Assembly: GCF_008121495.1 (NCBI RefSeq) | Contig: NZ_CP043051.1 | Span: 1,653,501-1,717,500 of the forward strand | Source: Mediterraneibacter gnavus ATCC 29149 | Lineage (GTDB): Bacteria > Bacillota > Clostridia > Lachnospirales > Lachnospiraceae | Length of the DNA: 64,000 bases | Direction of reading: 5' to 3' | Part shown: piece by piece, positions 7,851 to 14,708 of the stretch | Layout of the letters: every line of letters starts with the position of its first letter | How positions within the stretch are numbered: position 1 is the first letter of the stretch | Made by a program: the position numbers and the translations under genes | Notes under the pieces: generated by a model | Seen by the model: the letters and a program-made list of their open reading frames with translations, nothing else | Database searches by the model: none | What the model was told of the DNA's origin: nothing

Positions 7851-9249
7851 ATCACAATCCAACCTTTACAATGCAATTGATTACATTATGAAGCCGGAAA
7901 AAACGAAAGAGCAGTTATGGGTCGGTGGAAATTCCGGTAGTACGACACAAGAGGTGTATCGTACCATGATGGACACCAAACAGGCATGGGGAAAGCTGGA
8001 TGGAAGGAAAGGATACCATATCATCATCAGTTGGAAACCGGGAGAATGTACGGAGGAAAAAGCCTATCAGATCATCCAGGAATTCTGCCAGGAATATCTG
8101 GGAGAGAACTATGATTATGTGTTTGGAATTCATACCGATCGAAAACATTGCCATGGTCATATTGTGTTCAATTCAGTGAATCGAGTCACTGGTTATAAAT
8201 ATCGTTATGAACGTGGGGACTGGGAAAAATTTATGCAGCCGATCACGGACAAGCTTTGTGTGAAATATGGACTTCCCAAACTGGAATATGAAAAAGGAAA
8301 CCGGAAAGGAGTCTCATACGGAGAATGGAAAGATCAAGGAAAAAGCAGTTGGAAAAATCTGATCCGTGCAGATATTGATTATGCAATCTCTCTTTCGGAA
8401 TCGTACGAAGAATTTTTAGAACAGATGCGATCCATGCATTATCAGATCCAGGAAGGAACGTCCCGGGAAGAGGGGGCGATTTTATCCTTGAAACTGCCTG
8501 GACAAGGACGGGCTTGCCGTACTAAAAAGAAAACATTGGGAGAAGCCTATACGGTGGCTGCCATCCGGGAGCGGATCGGAAAAGAATGGAGATCCTATCC
8601 GGTACCAAAGCCTCCAAGGCTGCAACGCTGCCAGATGCATTTCGGACGGAAAAACATCCGGGGGATCTCCGGATATCAAGCCAGTCATGTCCGAGACATT
8701 TACCAGATCCAGAACCGCTATGCCCGTGGAAATATTTATGCGATCAATCAGGGCAGTATGCGGAAACATTTAACAGAGATTGAGAAGCTGCGGGCAGACT
8801 GCAGATATTTATTAACCATGGATATCCGAAGCAGAGAGGCGCTGGAACAAAGAGAGCGGGAAGTGCTGAAAGAGGAAAAACGATTAAAGCAGCAAAGTAG
8901 CTTGAAATGGAACATGCAGGAGGACGAAGGGTATCGAAGATATCAGAAACTGGAACAAGAGCTGGGGCAGATTCCGGTATGGGATGACCGGTTTGAAGCA
9001 GTCCTGGATGAAATGGAAGAATTGCAGGAGCAGTTGCCAAAAGGGATGGAGCTGATGAAAGATGCCAAAGAGCAGTTACAAAAACTGCGGGAAGAAAAGC
9101 GGCTGATCCGTCAGATCAAACGGATGGATCAGGAACACCTGGCAACTTATGAATTTGCACATCCAATTCAGAGGAAGAATCCGGAACAGACACGTTCCGA
9201 AATTCGGAACAGAAAGAAAGGAGACAGACAGTGGAAGCCCAGGCTATAA
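7822..9249 (+). CDS. MOBP-family relaxase
   Basis: The 475-residue relaxase would nick one strand at oriT and pilot it to the recipient. The N-terminal motif LYNAIDYIMKPEKT contains the probable nucleophile Tyr21. The metal-binding motif HTDRKHCHGHIVFN places His104, Asp106, His109, His111 and His113. A long charged, helical C-terminus follows (about 300-475). The palindrome at 9194-9210 lies inside its last codons and the gene overlaps the next by 19 bases. The closest family is the Relaxase/MobA domain typical of Gram-positive conjugative elements. Confidence 0.93.
   Translation: MAITKILNIKSQSNLYNAIDYIMKPEKTKEQLWVGGNSGSTTQEVYRTMMDTKQAWGKLDGRKGYHIIISWKPGECTEEKAYQIIQEFCQEYLGENYDYVFGIHTDRKHCHGHIVFNSVNRVTGYKYRYERGDWEKFMQPITDKLCVKYGLPKLEYEKGNRKGVSYGEWKDQGKSSWKNLIRADIDYAISLSESYEEFLEQMRSMHYQIQEGTSREEGAILSLKLPGQGRACRTKKKTLGEAYTVAAIRERIGKEWRSYPVPKPPRLQRCQMHFGRKNIRGISGYQASHVRDIYQIQNRYARGNIYAINQGSMRKHLTEIEKLRADCRYLLTMDIRSREALEQREREVLKEEKRLKQQSSLKWNMQEDEGYRRYQKLEQELGQIPVWDDRFEAVLDEMEELQEQLPKGMELMKDAKEQLQKLREEKRLIRQIKRMDQEHLATYEFAHPIQRKNPEQTRSEIRNRKKGDRQWKPRL
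9194..9210 (+). repeat. 17-bp palindrome, copy 1
   Basis: GTTCCGAAATTCGGAAC, inside the 3' end of the relaxase gene. It is followed by ACAGAAAGAAAGGAG, the ribosome site of the gene at 9231. Confidence 0.9.
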
Positions 9250-10151
9250 CAGAAGTAGAAATTAAAGAACAGCAATTGGTGATCGCACAATGGATGCAAG
9301 TCCCGGAAGAGATTATTGGCATTCTGAATCAGGAGTTGCCCTGGCGCATCCGGGAATGGGTCTATTTGTGCGCTTTGGATCAGATGCCCGCAGAGATTTT
9401 AGAAAAAATGCCTACATGGGAGTTAGAAAAAATCCAAAGAGAGCGGATGGAATTCCTGCAGAAAAAATTTCAGGATATCGATTTATTGGAACGGGCAATG
9501 AAAGAAAATCAGGATCGGCTGGAAATCCTGGCTGCCAATAGTGAGCGGCTGACTACAGTTGTACAGGACGGACTGGAAAAGGTACTCCAGGATTTGACCA
9601 AAGAGAAAGAAGAACTGAAGCAAAAGTCAGAACAGTTGTTACAGGAAAAACGGGAGTTGGAATTTCAGCTGCAGCAAATGAAGCAGCGTTTAACCAAAGA
9701 ACAGGAGAACCGACAGAGTGCCGAGGGAAATGCCCGGATCTTAAGCGAAAAAGCAGACACCTATCACAGGGAGCTCTTACAGTTTCAGAAAGCAGAAAAA
9801 AGGCAGGTGCCAAAGGAAACGATTCCAACCGTGGAACCGGAAAAAGGGTACTGGAAGAATCGCAGATACCAGAAAATGGCGAAAGAACAAGAGGAGCAGC
9901 GAAAAAAAGAGATGGAGACATTTATCAAAGAAGTCATGGACAACTCTGAGTTTACCGAAGAGCAGAGTGATTATCTTTTAACCTGTCTGGAAAGAGGGGA
10001 CAAGGTGGAGGATGTGCTATATTTGGCAAAACCAAGTCTGTCCGTGGAGCATATGGAACGGATGCGGAAGATGGAACAGAAGCGGCGCATGGAAGCAACC
10101 AGCCAGAAAACACAAAAGAAACGGTACTTTTGGGAACGGGAAAAGCACTAA
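9231..10151 (+). CDS. Coiled-coil protein, unknown function
   Basis: The 306-residue protein is dominated by a long coiled coil (about 85-190, with KEKEELKQKSEQLLQEKREL). It has a helical N-terminus with Trp-rich segments (LPWRIREWVYLCALDQM) and a basic C-terminus. It has no signal or membrane segment. It starts with GTG behind a good AGGAG and overlaps the relaxase gene by 19 bases. Its place suggests a link to the relaxosome or DNA transfer; no family is recognised. Confidence 0.65.
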   Translation: MEAQAITEVEIKEQQLVIAQWMQVPEEIIGILNQELPWRIREWVYLCALDQMPAEILEKMPTWELEKIQRERMEFLQKKFQDIDLLERAMKENQDRLEILAANSERLTTVVQDGLEKVLQDLTKEKEELKQKSEQLLQEKRELEFQLQQMKQRLTKEQENRQSAEGNARILSEKADTYHRELLQFQKAEKRQVPKETIPTVEPEKGYWKNRRYQKMAKEQEEQRKKEMETFIKEVMDNSEFTEEQSDYLLTCLERGDKVEDVLYLAKPSLSVEHMERMRKMEQKRRMEATSQKTQKKRYFWEREKH

Positions 10152-10160
10152 AGCAGGAGC

Positions 10161-10177
10161 GTTCCGAATTTCGGAAC
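10161..10177 (+). repeat. 17-bp palindrome, copy 2
   Basis: GTTCCGAATTTCGGAAC in the short gap between two genes, followed by ACAGAAAGGAG, the ribosome site of the SpoVG-like gene at 10191. Confidence 0.9.
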
Positions 10178-10190
10178 AGAAAGGAGAAAA

Positions 10191-10748
10191 ATGGACGTAG
10201 AAGCCAGAATTTATCTGCCAGAAAAACCACTGGAAAACGTATGGGGATACGGGGAAGTCACGGTGGAACGCTTATTTACATTTCAAGTTCGAGTGTTAAA
10301 ACATCAAAAAGAGAATGGGGAAGAGGTATCCTTTGTCAGCTTTCCCAGGCGAAAAGTGCAAGGCCGGTGGGAAGATGTAGTACACCCCAGTCAAGAACTG
10401 CGGGAGAGGATTGCCGAAGTTGTGAATCGGGAAATCCGAAAAGAAATCATAAAAGACTTGGAACTTCCAGAAATCGTAGTTCAGAGTATGAGCCTGTTTC
10501 CGGTGCAGCCCAAAAAGACAGTAAGCATCGTAGGGATTGCAACGGTAGAAGTGTGTGGTCTGACAATCAAAGGAGTCACTGTGAAACAGGGACAGGATGG
10601 ACTTTTTTGTAACCTGCCCCAGTATTACAGTGAGAAAGACGGGTACCGGGATGTAGTACGGCCAACTTCGAAACGGATCCGGGAAGCAATCTCGGAGGCA
10701 GTATTGCAGGAATATAAAGTACAGAAGAACAGGAGGTGGAAAACATGA
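10191..10748 (+). CDS. Tandem SpoVG-like protein
   Basis: The 185 residues hold two similar halves. Residues about 4-80 and about 103-180 each read like the SpoVG fold, the second most clearly (VTVKQGQDGLFCNLP, then YRDVVRPTSKRIREAISEA). SpoVG proteins are about 85-95 residues long and bind DNA and RNA as global regulators in Firmicutes; a tandem version inside a conjugative element is less usual. It could regulate the element or the host after transfer. It overlaps the start of the following ArdC-like gene by four bases. Assignment of the first half is weaker than the second. Confidence 0.7.
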   Translation: MDVEARIYLPEKPLENVWGYGEVTVERLFTFQVRVLKHQKENGEEVSFVSFPRRKVQGRWEDVVHPSQELRERIAEVVNREIRKEIIKDLELPEIVVQSMSLFPVQPKKTVSIVGIATVEVCGLTIKGVTVKQGQDGLFCNLPQYYSEKDGYRDVVRPTSKRIREAISEAVLQEYKVQKNRRWKT

Positions 10749-13195
10749 CAAAGTTACAACAGCAATTAGCAGAACAATTTTTACACATCTTGGAAGAGGA
10801 AAAACTGGACTGGAAAAAAGAATGGAGCGGACTTTCAGGAAGACCTTATAATCCGGTTTCCAAGACGGTTTACCATGGGAGCAATTATTTTTCTTTACTG
10901 CTGACATCCATGGCGAAAGGATATCAGGATCCCAGATGGTGTACGTTTGCACAGATCAAAGAGCAGGGATGGACACTAAAAGCAGGAAAGGGACAGAGTG
11001 CCAAAATAGAATTCTGGTATCCCTATGATCGGGAGCAGAAAAAGGCAATCAGCTGGCAAGAATTTCGGGAAGCTGGTGGACAGATCAATGATCGGTATCA
11101 GCTTTTTAGCCGAGTGTATTCTGTTTACAATGGGGATATGATTGTAGGAATCCCCAAGTTGGAAGTAACACAAAATGAAATACAGCCAGTAGAATTGGTG
11201 GATACCATTTCTGGGAGCATGGGAGTTTCGATTTCTTATCACAAAAGTGACCAGGCATTTTACCGTCCGGTAGAAGACCGGATCTATCTTCCGTACCGCC
11301 AGCAATTTCATTCCGAGTATGCCTACGCATCCACGGCACTCCATGAGCTGTCCCATGCAACAGGGTCAGAACATCGTCTGAATCGGAAACAGGGTGGGGA
11401 ATTTGGAACAGAGCCCTATGCTTATGAAGAGTTGGTGGCGGAAATCAGTTCCTGTTTTCTGTCCAGTGAGCTTCCGATGGGACAGACAGAAGAACATCTG
11501 CAGAACCACAAGGCGTATGTTCAGAGCTGGATCCAGGGAATTAAAGAGCAGCCGGATGCTCTATTCCGTGCCGTGAAAGATGCGGAACAAGCCGCCGTTT
11601 ATTTGGAATATCACGGTGGACTGATCACATTGGAAGAATATCAGACCTATGGAATCGAAGTAGAACCGGCAGCTCAAACACGTGATCCTGTTCCGAAATT
11701 CGGAACGGAAGAGACAAAGAAGGTTGCGATCGAAAGCACCATGGATTATGAGGACTTGGATTTCCATGTAAACCGATATAACGAAAAGGGATATGGAAGA
11801 GAAGCGTATTATCGGATTGTTTCTCTAAATGAAGAGGGGATTGTGACTCCGGTAGATCGAACCGTTTATCGGAATCTTGAACAAGTGAGAACTGCGATTT
11901 CCCAAAAAACAGAATGGAAAGAAGTCCTATATGAAGACCTGATTCAGGAAGCAATGAAGAATCAGGTGGAACAGGTGTCTTTTCCGAATCTCAAACAATC
12001 GGATGGATGGAGGCTTGCAAAAGAAGGAGAGCATTATACGGTGTATCTGGATGGAGAGCGATTTCTGACAGGAACATCAAAGAAGGTTCAGGAATTGAAC
12101 CGGAGAGCTGGGGAAGGGAAACATCCCATGCTGCAGCGTGCGTTTACAGCATTGCGAGAGCAACAGGGAATGAGTCTGGAAGAAGCGGCTGAAAAAATGT
12201 ACGTGTCTGTCCCGGAAGTGAAAGCAGTGGAAAAAGGAGTGTTGCAACTGCAGCCGGAATCCTTGCAGCTTTTTTGCAATGCCTGTGGAGTTTCAGTAGA
12301 TGCATTACGGGAAGGGAAGGTTATAAAACAGGCATCAGCAGATCAGTTAAAAGAAGGAATCAATAAAATGACCCGTCAGATCGATCAGCTGGAGAACAAT
12401 CAGACATATCTGCAGGAAATTGTAGAACGATATGGACTGGAAGCCTCTCCGGAATTGGAGGAAGCGAAAAGGAAGATCGCAGCGTATGAAAAGAGCATTG
12501 GACGGACAGAGAGTATGATAAACCAAGCATCCACGGAACAGATCTTAGCGTATGGGAAGAAGTGTGAGGCATATCTGGACTTTGGGAATAGTGTGGATCG
12601 TGTGCTTCACCCACTGGAAAAAGAAAAATATTATCAAGGGAAAAGAAGACATGAAGCAATTTTAGTATGCAATACACCTGAAATGATTCAAAATGTGGGT
12701 TTGAGAGAGTTACCAATGCATATTACACAAAAACATGTATTAGATTGTTTACACGAAAAAACAGTGGATAATGTTCATTATCACGGACTGTCTACGCAGG
12801 AGCTAAAGCGCCTTCCAGAAGCATTGGAATCCCCCGTTATATTGGCAGAATCTTTGACAAAGGATGATTCTTTAGTAGCTGTACTGGATTATCGGGAACA
12901 GGATGGAAACCCAGTGATTGTAGCGGTTCGTCCGAATGGAAATGCCATGTATGAATTGCGAAAAGTAGACTCCAACTTTATTACAAGTATGTATGGAAAA
13001 GACAATTTTTCAGAGTTCTGTCAGAGGATCTTAGATCAAGGGAAGTTACTTTATGCGAATAAGGAAAATGGGGAAAAGCTAGGATATTATCTGGAGAACC
13101 AGAAATCTCAGATACCAGAATATGACAAAATTTTAAAGAAGATGGCATTATCGGAATCGGAACAAATCAAGCCGAAACATATTCGAAGGTTCTAG
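10745..13195 (+). CDS. ArdC-like antirestriction/metallopeptidase with HTH and MuF-C-like toxin end
   Basis: This 816-residue multidomain protein begins with the ArdC N-domain (about 1-120), which binds single-stranded DNA. A zincin peptidase domain follows, with the HELSH motif at residues 200-204 and Glu-rich helices after it. Central segments of about 330-470 are unassigned. A helix-turn-helix of the XRE kind (ALREQQGMSLEEAAEKMYVS) lies at about 470-520, then a coiled coil. The last 190 residues resemble the MuF-C domain of phage and polymorphic toxins (LVCNTPEMIQNVGLRELPM; later LKRLPEALESPVILAESL). The domain names for the C-terminus are from pattern recall. Bases about 12640-13195 look more AT-rich than the rest of the gene. 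Start ATG 10745 follows GGAGGTGG. Confidence 0.75.
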   Translation: MTKLQQQLAEQFLHILEEEKLDWKKEWSGLSGRPYNPVSKTVYHGSNYFSLLLTSMAKGYQDPRWCTFAQIKEQGWTLKAGKGQSAKIEFWYPYDREQKKAISWQEFREAGGQINDRYQLFSRVYSVYNGDMIVGIPKLEVTQNEIQPVELVDTISGSMGVSISYHKSDQAFYRPVEDRIYLPYRQQFHSEYAYASTALHELSHATGSEHRLNRKQGGEFGTEPYAYEELVAEISSCFLSSELPMGQTEEHLQNHKAYVQSWIQGIKEQPDALFRAVKDAEQAAVYLEYHGGLITLEEYQTYGIEVEPAAQTRDPVPKFGTEETKKVAIESTMDYEDLDFHVNRYNEKGYGREAYYRIVSLNEEGIVTPVDRTVYRNLEQVRTAISQKTEWKEVLYEDLIQEAMKNQVEQVSFPNLKQSDGWRLAKEGEHYTVYLDGERFLTGTSKKVQELNRRAGEGKHPMLQRAFTALREQQGMSLEEAAEKMYVSVPEVKAVEKGVLQLQPESLQLFCNACGVSVDALREGKVIKQASADQLKEGINKMTRQIDQLENNQTYLQEIVERYGLEASPELEEAKRKIAAYEKSIGRTESMINQASTEQILAYGKKCEAYLDFGNSVDRVLHPLEKEKYYQGKRRHEAILVCNTPEMIQNVGLRELPMHITQKHVLDCLHEKTVDNVHYHGLSTQELKRLPEALESPVILAESLTKDDSLVAVLDYREQDGNPVIVAVRPNGNAMYELRKVDSNFITSMYGKDNFSEFCQRILDQGKLLYANKENGEKLGYYLENQKSQIPEYDKILKKMALSESEQIKPKHIRRF
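11690..11706 (+). repeat. 17-bp palindrome, copy 3
   Basis: GTTCCGAAATTCGGAAC inside the ArdC-like gene, where it encodes part of a linker between domains (about residues 315-322). Confidence 0.9.
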
Positions 13196-13196
13196 T

Positions 13197-13213
13197 GTTC
13201 CGAAATCCGGAAC
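13197..13213 (+). repeat. 17-bp palindrome, copy 4
   Basis: GTTCCGAAATCCGGAAC, one base after the stop codon of the ArdC-like gene. It is the exact reverse complement of copy 5 and borders the small RNA unit. Confidence 0.9.
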
Positions 13214-13299
13214 AAAAAAATCCTCTCTGGAAAACCAGAGAGGATAGGGGCTTGCGCTTGCGTCGCTCCAATTGCGACGGGGCCACCTTGCCCTTTGTG
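13214..13299 (-). ncRNA. Candidate small RNA, about 86 nt, convergent to the transfer operon
   Basis: A complete minus-strand unit lies in the gap between two plus-strand genes. It has a near-consensus promoter, no open frame with a ribosome site, and a perfect terminator (ten-base stem TCCTCTCTGG / CCAGAGAGGA with a TTTT loop and seven T's). The transcript would also form the hairpins GGGC-AAGGTG-GCCC and CGTCGC-AATTGGA-GCGACG. Copies 4 and 5 of the 17-bp palindrome stand just outside it. I know no Rfam family with this sequence. It may regulate transfer, or be an antisense partner for a site elsewhere. Confidence 0.65.
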
Positions 13300-13305
13300 T
13301 TACCT

Positions 13306-13334
13306 ATTGTATAACAATATACATAGAATGTCAA
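13306..13334 (-). promoter_or_regulatory. Promoter of the candidate small RNA
   Basis: On the minus strand TTGACA (13334-13329), 17 bases, then TACAAT (13311-13306). Predicted start of transcription is about 13299. Confidence 0.75.
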
Positions 13335-13366
13335 GCAGATTTTTACGAAAAAGGAGAAGTTGTAAC

Positions 13367-13383
13367 GTTCCGGATTTCGGAAC
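13367..13383 (+). repeat. 17-bp palindrome, copy 5
   Basis: GTTCCGGATTTCGGAAC, followed by AGGGAAGGAG, the ribosome site of the gene at 13401. Confidence 0.9.
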
Positions 13384-13400
13384 AGGGAAGGAGAAAACAG

Positions 13401-14705
13401 ATGGAAAATGAAAGAGACCAACAAGACGTACTTATGGCACTGCAGGGAATGGGGCGGATGAGCTTAATGATGGATCCGGTGTTTAAACTGACCGCAACGG
13501 GAACCATTCTATTGATCCAGCATTTCGCACGGATGCATAAAGAAGGAATGCTGAATCGGCGAGAATTCCAAAATTTTCAGGAGTTTGCAAAACTGACCGA
13601 AGGAAATTATCAGATTGTAAATGTGCCAGTGGAAAGTTGGAAAGAACTGGAAAAAAGTGGATTTCTCTCACAGATGGAAGAACGGAATGTCCGCTACATT
13701 CGGATGCCGGATCTGAATGACAAGGATGGGTTTGTGCAGCTGGCTGTTTATGGGGAAGACCAGCTGAATTTTCAGGGATGGTATGACCGGTTTCTGATGG
13801 CAAGAATGCAGGGCGGGGAGCATGAACTGCAGAACTTAAATAACCTTACCAATGGCAGAACAAGCATTGTCAGTATTCCGATGGAACAGGAAGTAGATCT
13901 TTTAAAAGCAGATTTCGATACGCTGCAGGTCAATTATTCCATCCTTCCGGATTTGAACATTGGAGATGGGGAAATCCAGGTGGTCGTTGCAAACGCAGAT
14001 CTTCCCAAGGTAGAACACTGGTATCGGATGTTGCAGGAAAAATGTCTGTCAGAAGGAAAGCAGATTAAAGACTTCCAGACAATCGACATGGGACAGTATC
14101 GGGAAACAGGGACAATGAATGAAGAGGCTTATGTGGATACTGCATCCGGGGAAATGAAAGAAAAGCTGGAAAAATACGAAGGGCAGGAACGGGGAGAGCT
14201 GGAAGAAAAAGTATTGGAAACAGAAAATTCCATCAAATCCATCAGTAATGAACGGTATCAGGAACTCCATCGTCATCCGGATTATGTGGAAATTACGATC
14301 AATAGAGAAACCCTGATCGATCAATCCAGGATTGCCAGGGAAAAGAATCCGGAAGTAGAAGCGAAAGGGATGTTTGCCAGCCGAGTTCCGGGTACCTGGG
14401 GAGAGAAGGAGAGAACCCTGGTCTTGCCAACAGACCAGGTGTTTCAAACGGATGGTGGGAAAACCTATCTGGCCTTTTTAGCAAAAAATGAGAAACAGAT
14501 CCTTTTGGATGCCAATGGAAAACCTGTTTCTGCGGATCATCGGCCAACGGGTTCTGATCTGTATGCTTCGAACTATGAGAAAGTGGATCGCATGTTTAAA
14601 AAGAAAGAATTGCTGCAGACAGAAAATGTGCAGAAAGAAGCACTCAAAAAAGTGGCAGGACAAGTCCCGCAGAAACTTCCAGCCATGCCACGAAAGGGGA
14701 TGTAA
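13401..14705 (+). CDS. Protein with two PcfB/DUF3801-like domains
   Basis: The 434-residue protein has a hydrophobic start region (MDPVFKLTATGTILLIQHF) and two similar units. The first covers about 60-130 (QIVNVPVESWKELEK, then VRYIRMPDLNDKDGFVQLAV). The second covers about 150-220 (SIVSIPMEQEVDLLK, then VNYSILPDLNIGDGEIQVVV). Both fit the plan of DUF3801/PcfB, whose genes lie just before the coupling protein gene, as here. The C-terminal half is charged and unassigned. PcfB of pCF10 works with the coupling protein in substrate recruitment. The gene ends three bases before the VirD4 gene. Confidence 0.6.
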   Translation: MENERDQQDVLMALQGMGRMSLMMDPVFKLTATGTILLIQHFARMHKEGMLNRREFQNFQEFAKLTEGNYQIVNVPVESWKELEKSGFLSQMEERNVRYIRMPDLNDKDGFVQLAVYGEDQLNFQGWYDRFLMARMQGGEHELQNLNNLTNGRTSIVSIPMEQEVDLLKADFDTLQVNYSILPDLNIGDGEIQVVVANADLPKVEHWYRMLQEKCLSEGKQIKDFQTIDMGQYRETGTMNEEAYVDTASGEMKEKLEKYEGQERGELEEKVLETENSIKSISNERYQELHRHPDYVEITINRETLIDQSRIAREKNPEVEAKGMFASRVPGTWGEKERTLVLPTDQVFQTDGGKTYLAFLAKNEKQILLDANGKPVSADHRPTGSDLYASNYEKVDRMFKKKELLQTENVQKEALKKVAGQVPQKLPAMPRKGM

Positions 14706-14708
14706 TGT

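Noticed and set aside
13167..13424. Minus-strand frame of 85 codons across the small RNA
   Set aside because: It would start upstream of the promoter, includes the terminator and both palindromes, and has no ribosome site.
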